64,000 nucleotides of DNA from Muribaculaceae bacterium (GTDB taxonomy: Bacteria > Bacteroidota > Bacteroidia > Bacteroidales > Muribaculaceae), in assembly GCA_009775355.1 (NCBI GenBank), contig VSPN01000004.1, forward strand, positions 7,579 through 71,578, read 5' to 3'. Below are positions 9,482 to 17,836 of the stretch, piece by piece. The notes under the pieces were generated by a model. The model was given only the letters and a program-made list of their open reading frames with translations, did no database searches and had not been told where the DNA came from. The position numbers were made by a program, and so were the translations under genes. The stretch's first letter is position 1; each line of letters begins with the position of its first letter.

Positions 9482-9665
9482 TCAGGACGGCGACATATGG
9501 TATACCCTTCAGGGCATACGCGTGGAGCGTCTGTCAATGCCCGGCATATACATCCGCAACGGCCGGAAGACCGTGGTGAGAAGATCCGGTGAGAACCAGT
9601 CAGCGGAGGCCTCCGGCGCACGCTGCGCCGGAGGCTTTTTTTCATCAGGAACGGGAACGCCGTGA
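9270..9665 (+). pseudogene. C-terminal tail fragment of a secreted protein
   Basis: From about 9430 the plus-strand frame reads as a sorting-type C-terminus: TGADNVETGVECVTDI, then DGDIWYTLQGIRVE and MPGIYIRNGRKTVV. This resembles the tails of the secreted nucleases and the 833-residue protein elsewhere in the window. No matching body is present upstream: the plus frame before about 9350 looks non-coding, and a minus-strand gene occupies that DNA. The frame also runs on through a terminator to 9665. A one-base shift would instead end the protein as VVEKIR at a TGA at 9590-9592, before the terminator. Most likely this is the remnant of a gene whose 5' part was lost or inverted. Confidence 0.45.
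9609..9642 (+). terminator. Strong Rho-independent terminator
   Basis: A 12-bp perfect stem (GCCTCCGGCGCA/TGCGCCGGAGGC) with a 3-base loop is followed by seven T. It sits where the plus-strand tail fragment should end, which supports that fragment having once been a real gene 3' end. Confidence 0.9.
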
Positions 9666-9672
9666 ATTTCGG

Positions 9673-9680
9673 TATTTTTG
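9673..9680 (+). promoter_or_regulatory. Promoter -7 box for rnr
   Basis: TATTTTTG matches TAnnTTTG, about 60 bases before the rnr ATG and just past the preceding terminator. Confidence 0.55.
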
Positions 9681-9739
9681 TGAGGTTGTGAGGACTAAAA
9701 ACGTTTTTTTTGTGTTTAATAAGATATAACCCAATTCCT

Positions 9740-11965
9740 ATGAAGAAAAAGAATACAGCAGGCAGACGTATGCGCAAGCAGGAGCTGCTTGACAAGATAG
9801 TCGGGTTTCTGCAGCAGCAGAACCGGCAGAGCTTCAATTACAAACAGATCGCGTTCGGGATCGGCGTCGAGAATCCGGCGCACCGTCTCGATGTGCTCAA
9901 CGCACTCGACGAGCTTGTGGAGGCGGACGACATCCTTGAGGTTGATCTGGGCAAATACAAGGCCAAGAGCAACCGGGGAGTCGAGAATGTAGGCTTCTTC
10001 GTGCGCCGCAGCAACGGCAAGAACGCAGTCGTGGTCGACGACGAGATGATCATGGTGGCCGAGCGCAACTCGATGCATGCGCTCAATGGAGACAAAGTGC
10101 GCGTCGTGGTGTCGGCCGCCCGCAAAGGCCACGGCCCCGAAGCGAGAGTGATCGAGATCGTCGAGGCCAAGGAGCAGCAGTTTGTAGGCACGCTCAAGAT
10201 CGACAAGAACTATGCCGCCCTCGTGACAGACTCCAAGTTCCTTGCCGCCGACATCATACTCTCCCGCACGAAACTCAAGGGAGGAAAGAACGGCGACAAG
10301 GCAGTGGCCCGCATCGTGCAGTGGCGCGACGACGAGATGAATCCGCGCGGCGAAGTGCTCGACATACTCGGAGTCAAAGGAGAGAACAACGCCGAGATGC
10401 ACGCCATCCTGGCGGAATTCGGACTTCCCTACAGATACCCCGAGAATGTGGAGAAAGCAGCCGAGCGCATCGACGCCGGCATCACGCCCGAGGAGGTGTC
10501 GCGGCGCGAGGACTTCCGCGGCGTGACCACCTTCACCATCGACCCCCGCGACGCCAAGGACTTCGACGACGCCCTGTCGGTGCGCCAGCTTGCCAACGGC
10601 AACTGGGAGGTGGGCGTTCACATCGCCGACGTGACCCACTATGTGCGTCCCGGCTCGCTGATCGACAAAGAGGCGCAGAAGCGTGCCACAAGCGTCTATC
10701 TTGTGGACCGCACCATACCGATGCTGCCCGAACGCCTGTCGAACGGCATCTGCTCGCTGCGTCCCGACGAAGAGAAACTGACCTTCTCGGCCATATTCGA
10801 GCTTGACCAGAAAGCCGAGGTGGTCAACAGCCGCATAGGCCGCACGGTCATAAAGAGCGACCGCCGGTTCACCTACGAAGAGGCACAGCAGATCATCGAG
10901 AGCGGCGAGGGAGAATACGCCCGCGAGCTCGCCGTGCTCAACGGACTCGCGCAGGAACTGCGCCGCCGCCGCTACCGGCAGGGAGCACTCGAGTTCGACC
11001 GTGCCGAGGTGCGTTTCGAGATCGATGACAAAGGTAAGCCCGTAAGCGTTTACTTCAAAGAGTCGAAAGAGGCCAACAAGCTGATCGAGGAGTTCATGCT
11101 CCTCGCCAACCTGACAGTCGCCGAGTCGATAGGCAAGGTGGGCAAGAACAAGAAAGCCAAGACCTTCGTCTATCGCGTACACGACAATCCGGACCCCGAG
11201 AAGATCGGCAACCTGTCGCTGATCGCATCGCGGTTCGGCTACAAACTGACCACCGAGGGGAGCACCCGCGAGATCAACAAGAGCGTAAACCGGCTTCTCC
11301 GCGACGTCAAGGGGAAAGGGGAGGAGAACATGCTCTCGATCCTTGCCATAAGGTCGATGGCAAAGGCCGTCTACACCACCGAGAACATCGGCCACTACGG
11401 ACTCGCAATGCCATATTACACTCACTTCACGTCGCCGATCAGACGATATCCCGACATGCTGGTGCACAGGCTTCTTGCACGCTACGCCGACGGAGGTCGC
11501 AGCGCCGACCGGCTGAAACTCGAGGAGGAATGCCGCCACGACAGCGACATGGAGCAGCTTGCCGCCAATGCCGAGCGCGCCTCGATACGTTACAAGCAGG
11601 TGGAATTCATGAAAGACCGCCTCGGCGAGATATACGACGGAGTCATCTCGGGCGTGACCGAATGGGGCTTCTATGTGGAGCTGACGGAGAGCATGTGCGA
11701 GGGACTCGTGCCGATCCGCGACCTTGCCGACGACTACTACGACTTCGATGAGAAGAACTACTGCCTGATCGGACGCCGCCACGGAGTGCGCTACACACTC
11801 GGCGACCAGGTGAAAGTGCAGGTGGCGCGCGCCGACCTCGACCGCAAGCAGCTCGACTTCGCCCTTATCGACGACAAAGGCAATCCCAACAGACCGCTCA
11901 AGCCCGTGTCGGAACGCAAACCCGGCAAACGTCACGAGGCCCGCAAGCGCAACAAGAAAAAATGA
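9740..11965 (+). CDS. rnr: Ribonuclease R (RNase II/RNB family exoribonuclease)
   Basis: A 3'-5' exoribonuclease that degrades structured RNA. The 741-residue protein has the RNase R layout: an N-terminal helix-turn-helix-like part (RMRKQELLDKIVGFL), two cold-shock domains (VENVGFFVRRSNGKNAVVV; EQQFVGTLKIDKNYAALV), the RNB domain with the metal-binding cluster TIDPRDAKDFDDALS (around residues 263-278), HFTSPIRRYPDMLVHR, and a C-terminal S1 domain (GEIYDGVISGVTEWGFYVEL) with a lysine/arginine-rich tail. ATG 9740 (MKKKNTAGRR) is chosen; the upstream ATG at 9710 would add ten unlikely residues. It has its own promoter at 9673. Confidence 0.96.
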   Translation: MKKKNTAGRRMRKQELLDKIVGFLQQQNRQSFNYKQIAFGIGVENPAHRLDVLNALDELVEADDILEVDLGKYKAKSNRGVENVGFFVRRSNGKNAVVVDDEMIMVAERNSMHALNGDKVRVVVSAARKGHGPEARVIEIVEAKEQQFVGTLKIDKNYAALVTDSKFLAADIILSRTKLKGGKNGDKAVARIVQWRDDEMNPRGEVLDILGVKGENNAEMHAILAEFGLPYRYPENVEKAAERIDAGITPEEVSRREDFRGVTTFTIDPRDAKDFDDALSVRQLANGNWEVGVHIADVTHYVRPGSLIDKEAQKRATSVYLVDRTIPMLPERLSNGICSLRPDEEKLTFSAIFELDQKAEVVNSRIGRTVIKSDRRFTYEEAQQIIESGEGEYARELAVLNGLAQELRRRRYRQGALEFDRAEVRFEIDDKGKPVSVYFKESKEANKLIEEFMLLANLTVAESIGKVGKNKKAKTFVYRVHDNPDPEKIGNLSLIASRFGYKLTTEGSTREINKSVNRLLRDVKGKGEENMLSILAIRSMAKAVYTTENIGHYGLAMPYYTHFTSPIRRYPDMLVHRLLARYADGGRSADRLKLEEECRHDSDMEQLAANAERASIRYKQVEFMKDRLGEIYDGVISGVTEWGFYVELTESMCEGLVPIRDLADDYYDFDEKNYCLIGRRHGVRYTLGDQVKVQVARADLDRKQLDFALIDDKGNPNRPLKPVSERKPGKRHEARKRNKKK

Positions 11966-12034
11966 TCCTGATTATCAGACTTAAACTTTCAGGAATAGTT
12001 TTCCAGACTTAACCGAAAAACCTACGTAACGACA

Positions 12035-14329
12035 GTGAAAAAGACTCTACTGATGCTGGCGGGAGGGGCGATGGCTCTTTCCGCCGGTGCTGCGGAGAGA
12101 GACCTCTTCGTGCAGACCGACGCCTACAGATGGGTCGGCGATACAATCTATCAGAACGAATTCAAGGCATGGGCCGACAACCCGTACCGGATCAGGAGCA
12201 CATACAAAGGGCGCCCCGGCTACTTCATGCCGATCGAACAGACATGGACGCGCCGCAACGACCTTTCGTCATATCCTGTCCTCAAGGGTGGCAATCTGCT
12301 CCATCAGGCCATCTACAACATGGGACTCGACGAGATGGTCAACGCCGTCGAACCCGACACTACACTCCGCACCGGCCAGGAGTGGGCCGGAGTGTGGACC
12401 CGCGACGTCAGCTACTCGATCATACTCTCCATGGCCGCGCTGCAGCCCGAGGCATCGATGATCTCGCTGATGCGCAAAATCAATCCGTCGGGACAGATTA
12501 TACAGGACACCGGTTCGGGCGGCGCGTGGCCGATCTCGACCGACCGCATGATCTGGGTAGTGGCCGCATATGAAATATATAAGGTGACCGGCGACAAGGC
12601 CTGGCTTGAGAAAGTCTATCCGATCGCCCTGCGCAGCATCGACAAAGATGACAAGACCATCATGAGCGAACGCGGACTTGTGAAAGGGGAGACCTCTTTC
12701 ATGGACTGGCGTGAGCAGAGCTATCCGAAATGGATGCAGACCGCCGACATATCGCAGAGCGAGGCGATGGGCACCAACGTGCTCTATGCCGCCGTGCTGA
12801 AAGCAGTGTCGGAAATGGCCTCAGAGCTGGGACACAAGAAAGTGTCGGTCGACTATGCCGACCGTGCGGCCGAGCTTGCCGCGGAGATCGACCGTACGTT
12901 CTACATGCCAGACAAAGGGTATTACGGCATGTACACATACGGCCGCGACAACATGACGCTCAATCCACGCGCCGAGACACTCGGCGAGGCACTCGCCATA
13001 CTCTACGACATCGCTCCCGCCGACCGTCAGAAAGAGATCTCGCAGTCGAATCCGGTCACTCCGTTCGGTCCGGCCATATTCTACCCCCAGATCGCCGACA
13101 TGCCGAGCTACCACAACAACGCCCTATGGCCCTTTGTCGGCAGCTACTGGACTCTGGCGCAGGCCAAGGCCGGCAACGAACCCGGAGTGGTGGAGGGGAT
13201 CGGCTCGGTGTTCCGCCCCGCCGCCCTCTTCGCGACCAACAAAGAGAACTTCAACCTCGACAACGGCGACATATTCACCGAACTCAACTCGTCGAACATG
13301 CTGTGGAGTCTGGCCGGTAATCTCGCCCTGACCCAGCAGGTGCTGATGGGCATTCACTTCGAGAAAGATGGTCTGCGGATTGCCCCATTCGTGCCCGAAG
13401 TGTTTGCCGCCGGGCGCACGCTCGACAATTTTCCCTACAGAGGCGCACGCATATCGGTGACGGTGAACGGATATGGCGACAAAGTCAAGACGCTTAAACT
13501 CAACGGCAAAGAACTCGATCCGGCGAAAACGATACCGGCAAAGGCCCTCGCAAAGGGAGGCCGCATCGAAGTGACGATGAACAATGAGCCGATCGCACCG
13601 ATGACAATCAACCGCAGGGCCAACCTCAAGGCTCCCCTCACCCCCGTGGCGTGGATGGAGCGCACGACAGAGTTTCCCTCCGAGGGCGTGACCCAGAACC
13701 TTCTGCGCTGGAATCCGATAGAATATATCGGCGGCTACATAGTGCTCAAAGACGGCAAGGAGGTGGCGCGTACACGTCAGACGCAATATGCCGCCACTAC
13801 ACCCGGCGAATGGCAGGTGATCGGCTATGCCGGCGACGGCACGCAGGGTTTCGCGTCCGAGCCGAGAAGCAACCGCCCTGTAACGGTGCTTGAATTTGCC
13901 GGAGAGTCGACCTCGATGACATCGCCCGAGATCTCATATCGCCCCGACACAATGCCCGAGGGCTTCAGCGGAGCGGGCTTCGCCGAGACCGACCGCACCA
14001 TGCCGTCGCGCGGCGTCACCCTTGATGTGGCCGAGGAGGGAGTCTATGCCGTCAGAGTCAGATATGCCAACGGCAACGGCCCGGTCAACACCGAGAACAA
14101 GGCGGCCGTAAGGACGCTGAGCGTCGACGGCATCAAGGCCGGCACACTCGTCATGCCGCAGCGCGGGGTAGCCAACTGGGATGACTGGGGGATGTCGAAC
14201 GGTGTCCAGGTCAGCCTTACACCCGGACAGTATAAACTTGTCATAGAGTATCTGCCTGAAGATGAGAATATGAACATCGCTGCCAACCACGCCATAATGG
14301 ACCGTGTGGAAGTGGTGAGAGTAAAATAA
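12035..14329 (+). CDS. Secreted six-hairpin glycosidase-like protein
   Basis: A 764-residue protein with signal peptide (KKTLLMLAGGAMALSAGAA), starting at a GTG. The central part has the look of an (alpha/alpha)6 six-hairpin glycosidase: GQEWAGVWTRDVSYSI, WPISTDRMIWVVAAYEIYK, FMDWREQSYPKW, NALWPFVGSYWTLA and NNALWPF-type aromatic clusters, then a beta-rich region and a C-terminal module (about residues 630-764) that looks like a carbohydrate-binding fold. The acidic residues in WTRD and the MDWRE motif are candidate catalytic residues. I cannot fix the CAZy family (GH78-like or related). It probably acts in the periplasm or outside the cell on oligosaccharides. The upstream gap contains a 9-base direct repeat (CAGACTTAA at 11976 and 12004) and no clear promoter. 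Confidence 0.7.
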   Translation: MKKTLLMLAGGAMALSAGAAERDLFVQTDAYRWVGDTIYQNEFKAWADNPYRIRSTYKGRPGYFMPIEQTWTRRNDLSSYPVLKGGNLLHQAIYNMGLDEMVNAVEPDTTLRTGQEWAGVWTRDVSYSIILSMAALQPEASMISLMRKINPSGQIIQDTGSGGAWPISTDRMIWVVAAYEIYKVTGDKAWLEKVYPIALRSIDKDDKTIMSERGLVKGETSFMDWREQSYPKWMQTADISQSEAMGTNVLYAAVLKAVSEMASELGHKKVSVDYADRAAELAAEIDRTFYMPDKGYYGMYTYGRDNMTLNPRAETLGEALAILYDIAPADRQKEISQSNPVTPFGPAIFYPQIADMPSYHNNALWPFVGSYWTLAQAKAGNEPGVVEGIGSVFRPAALFATNKENFNLDNGDIFTELNSSNMLWSLAGNLALTQQVLMGIHFEKDGLRIAPFVPEVFAAGRTLDNFPYRGARISVTVNGYGDKVKTLKLNGKELDPAKTIPAKALAKGGRIEVTMNNEPIAPMTINRRANLKAPLTPVAWMERTTEFPSEGVTQNLLRWNPIEYIGGYIVLKDGKEVARTRQTQYAATTPGEWQVIGYAGDGTQGFASEPRSNRPVTVLEFAGESTSMTSPEISYRPDTMPEGFSGAGFAETDRTMPSRGVTLDVAEEGVYAVRVRYANGNGPVNTENKAAVRTLSVDGIKAGTLVMPQRGVANWDDWGMSNGVQVSLTPGQYKLVIEYLPEDENMNIAANHAIMDRVEVVRVK

Positions 14330-14353
14330 TTTTGTAGATTCGGAAAAAAGTTG

Positions 14354-14361
14354 TAATTTTG
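14354..14361 (+). promoter_or_regulatory. Promoter -7 box for SRP RNA and tRNA-Thr
   Basis: TAATTTTG, an exact TAnnTTTG match, ends about 4 bases before the SRP RNA 5' end. That is the expected distance to a transcription start. Confidence 0.75.
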
Positions 14362-14364
14362 CAT

Positions 14365-14461
14365 CGGGTGAGTCCTGCACGACCAGCTCCCCGTGAATCC
14401 CCCAGGTCTTGACCGAAGCAAGGGTAACGGGTTGAGCGGTGCGATGCAGGTAGCTCGCCCG
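14365..14461 (+). ncRNA. ffs: Signal recognition particle RNA (small bacterial type)
   Basis: The ends pair over CGGGTGAG/CTCGCCCG, then CCTGCA/TGCAGG. The tip holds CCCCAGGTCTTGACC, GAAGCAAGGGTAACGGG, the conserved SRP apical region (AGGTC...GAAGCA...GGGTAA) where Ffh binds. The length of about 97 bases fits the small bacterial 4.5S type. It partners with Ffh to target membrane proteins to the translocon. It is followed within 5 bases by tRNA-Thr, so the two are probably made from one transcript. Confidence 0.9.
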
Positions 14462-14464
14462 CCT

Positions 14465-14538
14465 GCCTCTTTAGCTCAGTTGGCCAGAGCACGTGATTTG
14501 TAATCTCGGGGTCGTTGGTTCGAATCCGACAAGAGGCT
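14465..14538 (+). tRNA. tRNA-Thr (anticodon TGT)
   Basis: A 74-base cloverleaf: acceptor GCCTCTT/AAGAGGC with T discriminator, D arm GCTC/GAGC, anticodon arm CGTGA-TTTGTAA-TCTCG with anticodon TGT, variable GGGTC, and T arm GTTGG-TTCGAAT-CCGAC. The anticodon stem has a T-T mismatch at its middle pair. CCA is not encoded. It follows the SRP RNA directly. Confidence 0.95.
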
Positions 14539-14543
14539 CTGAT

Positions 14544-14561
14544 GGAAAGCGTAGGCTTTCC
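14544..14561 (+). terminator. Weak hairpin after tRNA-Thr
   Basis: GGAAAGC and GCTTTCC form a 7-bp stem with loop GTAG, six bases after the tRNA. No T run follows, so it may be a processing or Rho-dependent end rather than an intrinsic terminator. Confidence 0.4.
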
Positions 14562-14586
14562 GAGGATAGCAATACAATGTTTTTCA

Positions 14587-14594
14587 TAATTTTG
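14587..14594 (+). promoter_or_regulatory. Promoter -7 box for the DUF4286-ruvC pair
   Basis: TAATTTTG matches TAnnTTTG about 105 bases before the DUF4286 start. The resulting leader contains the 18-base tandem repeat at 14636-14671. Confidence 0.55.
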
Positions 14595-14635
14595 TTTTGG
14601 CGGTGTGTTTAGTGATAAGCATGCCGTTTTTTCAT

Positions 14636-14671
14636 TTTTTGGAAGGATTGGGATTTTTGGAAGGATTGGGA
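14636..14671 (+). repeat. Perfect 18-base tandem duplication in a leader
   Basis: Two exact head-to-tail copies of TTTTTGGAAGGATTGGGA lie 27 bases before the ATG of the DUF4286 gene. Each copy ends in a purine-rich GGAAGGATTGGGA stretch. Confidence 0.85.
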
Positions 14672-14697
14672 TCAGGAAGTCTGTAAATTAAAGGGAT

Positions 14698-15027
14698 ATG
14701 GTGATTCATAATGCTACTTTCATGATGGAAAGGGAGAAGGAAGCCGAGTTTGTCGACTGGTTGCGCGGTTGCGTGTCGGGCGGCGGTCAGTTTGCGGAGT
14801 CTCTGCGCGGGCGCCGGGTGCGTATGTCGGCAATGCGCGAGGCCGGCGGTGTCGATTATCGTCAGGCCGAGGCTCAGAGCGTTGCGTTTCAGGTAGAATT
14901 CGAATCGATCGAAGATGCCCGGAAATGGAGTCGCGAGGCTTTGCCTTCGGTAGCGGCCCGCTTCGAAGAACGCTTCGGCCCGCAGGCGATGGTTTTCACT
15001 TCTGTTTTCGAGGAAATGCCTCTCTGA
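14698..15027 (+). CDS. DUF4286 family protein
   Basis: A 109-residue cytoplasmic protein beginning MVIHNATFMMEREKEAEFVDWL, with no signal peptide or membrane segment. Small proteins of this kind (DUF4286) are widespread in Bacteroidetes and commonly sit beside ruvC, as here, with 36 bases between the genes. The fold looks like a small alpha/beta ferredoxin-like domain (V-x-Y/H-N-x-T at the start, VAFQVEFESIEDARKW in the middle, FTSVFEEMPL at the end). The function is unknown. Confidence 0.75.
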   Translation: MVIHNATFMMEREKEAEFVDWLRGCVSGGGQFAESLRGRRVRMSAMREAGGVDYRQAEAQSVAFQVEFESIEDARKWSREALPSVAARFEERFGPQAMVFTSVFEEMPL

Positions 15028-15063
15028 TCTCCATCTTAAATCACTCATCATTTATTATTCATT

Positions 15064-15654
15064 TTGAAGCAATACGAGAGGATAATCATGGGCATCGACC
15101 CCGGCACTAACGTGATGGGATACGGAGTGCTCGGCGTCAACGGCAAGCAGACCGAGGTGATAGTGCTCGGGGTCATCGAGCTGAGCCGGTTCGAGAGCCA
15201 TTACAAGCGTCTGCATAGGATATTCGAGCGCGTCTCGGGGCTTGCCGCGCAGTATCTTCCCGACGAGGTGGCTCTTGAGGCACCCTTTTTCGGCAAGAAC
15301 GTTCAGTCGATGCTCAAACTCGGTCGCGCCCAAGGTGTGGCCATGGCCGCCGTCCTGTCGCGCGACATACCCGTGGCCGAATATGCCCCCCGCACCATCA
15401 AGATGGCTGTCACCGGCAACGGACAGGCATCGAAAGAGCAGGTGGCCAACATGCTCCGGCATCTTCTTCACATGAAGCAGGACGACATGCCCCGGCTTCT
15501 CGACGCCACCGATGCCCTCGCCGTGGCACTCACCCATTTTTATGAGACCGGGAAGCCCGCTGTGGCGAAAGGCCCGAAATCATGGGCAGACTTCATGTCG
15601 AAAAATCCCGACCGCATCGCGCCGCGTCGCGGAGGTGCTAAAAAGCCTGATTAA
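15064..15654 (+). CDS. ruvC: Crossover junction endodeoxyribonuclease RuvC
   Basis: Resolves Holliday junctions with RuvAB. The RNase H-like fold shows the first catalytic aspartate in IIMGIDPGTNVMGYG, a glutamate in VALEAPFFGKNVQS, and the last acidic pair in LDATDALAVALTHF. At 196 residues it is slightly long because of a basic C-terminal extension (MSKNPDRIAPRRGGAKKPD). The start is probably the TTG at 15064 (MKQYERIIMGIDPG). The first in-frame ATG (15088) would begin only one residue before the catalytic GIDPG motif. It lies downstream of the DUF4286 gene. Confidence 0.95.
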   Translation: MKQYERIIMGIDPGTNVMGYGVLGVNGKQTEVIVLGVIELSRFESHYKRLHRIFERVSGLAAQYLPDEVALEAPFFGKNVQSMLKLGRAQGVAMAAVLSRDIPVAEYAPRTIKMAVTGNGQASKEQVANMLRHLLHMKQDDMPRLLDATDALAVALTHFYETGKPAVAKGPKSWADFMSKNPDRIAPRRGGAKKPD

Positions 15655-15689
15655 AAGGTTAAAAATTTTTAAGATTCAAAAATTATCTA

Positions 15690-15697
15690 TATATTTG
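15690..15697 (+). promoter_or_regulatory. Promoter -7 box for the deoC operon
   Basis: TATATTTG matches TAnnTTTG, about 115 bases before deoC. The leader of roughly 110 bases shows no riboswitch pattern that I recognise. Confidence 0.6.
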
Positions 15698-15812
15698 CGC
15701 GTTTAATCAGGAGTCCTTGGCCGGGCGCCCGAGATTATTGTGCAATCGCATGACCTCAGGCGTCTTGTGACATGCGCAAGGCATATGCATAACCAGAAAA
15801 ACATCAACCGAT

Positions 15813-16691
15813 ATGAACAGATACGAAGAAGTGATAGCCAAAAGCAAAGTCACTGCAGATGACGCGACAGTAAAGGCCGCAGTCGCAAAAATACTTGATA
15901 AAACCGCAGAGAACGACAACCGTGAGGTTTATAAATTCCTTCTCGGCAGCATCGACCTGACGACGCTCAGCACCGAGGATTCCGAAAAGAGCGTTGCTGC
16001 CTTCACGCGCCGCGTCAACGATTTCGAGAACGACTGGCCGCAGTATCCCCATGTGGCCGCGATCTGCGTCTACAGCAACTTCGCCGAGGTTGTCGACAAC
16101 AATCTCGACGTGGAGGGAGTGGATGTGTGCGTCGTAGCCGCCGGTTTTCCGTCGAGCCAGACATTTCAAGCAGTCAAGGTAGCTGATGTCGCGCTTGCCC
16201 GCGAGGCAGGAGCCGATGAGATCGATGTGGTGATGAACGTCGGCATGTTTCTCGACGGCAACTACGAGGATCTCTGTGACGAGCTTATCGAGCTGAAGCA
16301 CACTGCCAAAGATGCGCGTCTGAAAGTAATACTCGAGACCGGCTGTCTCGGAACAGCCGAAAAGATACGCAACGCTTCGTTGCTGGCAATGTACAGCGAG
16401 GCTGATTTCATCAAGACCTCGACAGGCAAGATCTACAGCGGCGCGTCGCTTGAAGCCGCCTATGTGATGTGCCAGTGCATCAAGGAATATCATGTAGCCA
16501 CAGGCCGCAAGGTGGGTTTCAAGGCCGCAGGAGGCGTGCGCACCACAGCCGAAGCCGTGGCATACTACACGATCGTGAAGGAAGTTCTCGGCGAGGGCTG
16601 GCTCAACGCCGACTGTTTCCGTCTCGGCGCCAGCTCGCTTGCCAACAGCATACTCAGCTCGCTTGAGGAGAAAGAGGTGAAGTATTTCTGA
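15813..16691 (+). CDS. deoC: Deoxyribose-phosphate aldolase
   Basis: Splits 2-deoxyribose-5-phosphate to glyceraldehyde-3-phosphate and acetaldehyde, the last step in deoxynucleoside catabolism. The Schiff-base lysine is Lys201 in DFIKTSTGK. The second conserved lysine is in GFKAAGGVRT, and the TIM-barrel segments GADEIDVVMNVG and LKVILETG are present. 292 residues, the longer E. coli-like class. It is followed after 49 bases by a secreted EEP-fold enzyme and then by the TonB receptor/lipoprotein/nuclease series with no terminator in between. That makes it the probable cytoplasmic end of a DNA-degradation pathway. Confidence 0.96.
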   Translation: MNRYEEVIAKSKVTADDATVKAAVAKILDKTAENDNREVYKFLLGSIDLTTLSTEDSEKSVAAFTRRVNDFENDWPQYPHVAAICVYSNFAEVVDNNLDVEGVDVCVVAAGFPSSQTFQAVKVADVALAREAGADEIDVVMNVGMFLDGNYEDLCDELIELKHTAKDARLKVILETGCLGTAEKIRNASLLAMYSEADFIKTSTGKIYSGASLEAAYVMCQCIKEYHVATGRKVGFKAAGGVRTTAEAVAYYTIVKEVLGEGWLNADCFRLGASSLANSILSSLEEKEVKYF

Positions 16692-16740
16692 TGTCGTGCC
16701 GCAGCAAAAACAACAACCTTACAAAACGCTTATATACAAG

Positions 16741-17805
16741 ATGAAAACTCGCAGATTTGCGGCTTTCGCCGCAATCGTGTCCATGCTTCTCTCTCTCTTG
16801 CCGGCCAATGCCGGAGAGAAGAAAGTGGCGACGTTCGGAGTAGCGTTCTACAATCTGGAGAACCTGTTTGACACGATCAACAACAACGGCAAATACGATC
16901 TTGAGTTCTCTCCGTCGGGCAGCCGCAAATGGGACGGGCGCAAGTATCGGTCGAAGATCAACCGTCTCAGCTACGCCATATCGCAGATGACGACAAAGAC
17001 CACACCGTCGGGTCCGGCGGTCATCGGCGTCAGCGAGATCGAAAACATCACAGTGCTTCAGGATCTTGTGAAGGCCGATGCGATCAAGGACTGGAATCTC
17101 CAGATCGTTCATCATGACTCTCCCGATGCCCGCGGAGTCGATGTGGGTCTACTTTACAACCCTTCGTTCTTCCGGGTGCTCAAGGTCGAGAACCACCGTC
17201 TTGAGATTCCGGAGCTTCCGAAATTCCGCACGCGCGACCAGATGTGTGTCATCGGACTCATGGGCACGAAGCAGACCGGATATTCGAGAATCGCCATCAT
17301 CGTGAACCACTGGCCGTCGCGCCGTGGCGGCGAGGCGGAGAGCAGCTGGCTCCGCGAGGCCGCAGCCGCGCTCAATGCCCGCATTGCCGCCGATCTCCTC
17401 AAACAATATCCCGACATAGGGATTATCACGATGGGCGACATGAACGATGACCCGTACAACAAGTCGGTGTCGCAGACACTCGGTGCGGTAAAGGATATGG
17501 CAAAGACGGAGCCGGGCGGATTCTACAATCCGTTCTGGGAGAAACTCGACAAGGGAATCGGCTCCTACATTTACAGGGGAGGCTGGAATCTTTTCGACCA
17601 GATCATAGTGAACTCCAACATCGTAGACGGCAAGTGCGGCCTTAAATTCCACGCCGCCGAAGTGCTCAACAAGCACTTCCTGCTCCAGCAGGACGGCCAG
17701 TACAAGGGGTATCCGCTGCGCACGTTCTCGGGCGGCGCATGGACAGACGGCTATTCCGACCACCTGCCCACAGAGATCTTCCTGGTGAGGGAGGTCGTGA
17801 AATGA
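16741..17805 (+). CDS. Secreted endonuclease/exonuclease/phosphatase-fold enzyme
   Basis: A 354-residue protein with a signal peptide (MKTRRFAAFAAIVSMLLSLLPANA) and a complete EEP (DNase I-like) active site: N in FYNLENLFD, the metal-binding Glu in GVSEIEN, His in NHWPSRRGG, Asp/Asn in MGDMNDDP and the final His in YSDHLPTE. Family members cut nucleic acids or phosphoesters. With export and neighbours that include three endonuclease I genes, an extracytoplasmic nuclease or nucleotide phosphodiesterase is the likeliest role. The start at ATG 16741 gives a clean signal peptide; the longer GTG start at 16696 does not. The TonB receptor starts 31 bases downstream. Confidence 0.85.
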   Translation: MKTRRFAAFAAIVSMLLSLLPANAGEKKVATFGVAFYNLENLFDTINNNGKYDLEFSPSGSRKWDGRKYRSKINRLSYAISQMTTKTTPSGPAVIGVSEIENITVLQDLVKADAIKDWNLQIVHHDSPDARGVDVGLLYNPSFFRVLKVENHRLEIPELPKFRTRDQMCVIGLMGTKQTGYSRIAIIVNHWPSRRGGEAESSWLREAAAALNARIAADLLKQYPDIGIITMGDMNDDPYNKSVSQTLGAVKDMAKTEPGGFYNPFWEKLDKGIGSYIYRGGWNLFDQIIVNSNIVDGKCGLKFHAAEVLNKHFLLQQDGQYKGYPLRTFSGGAWTDGYSDHLPTEIFLVREVVK

Positions 17806-17836
17806 ACAGCGACAACTCAACAACAACAACAATATC

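Noticed and set aside
9716..11935. 739-codon open frame antisense to rnr
   Set aside because: A GC-rich coding strand leaves few stops in this antisense frame. The rnr product has every family motif, while the antisense product has low-complexity V/L/H composition and no recognisable domain.
15698..15812. Riboswitch in the deoC leader
   Set aside because: No conserved riboswitch core or strong helix was found by eye.
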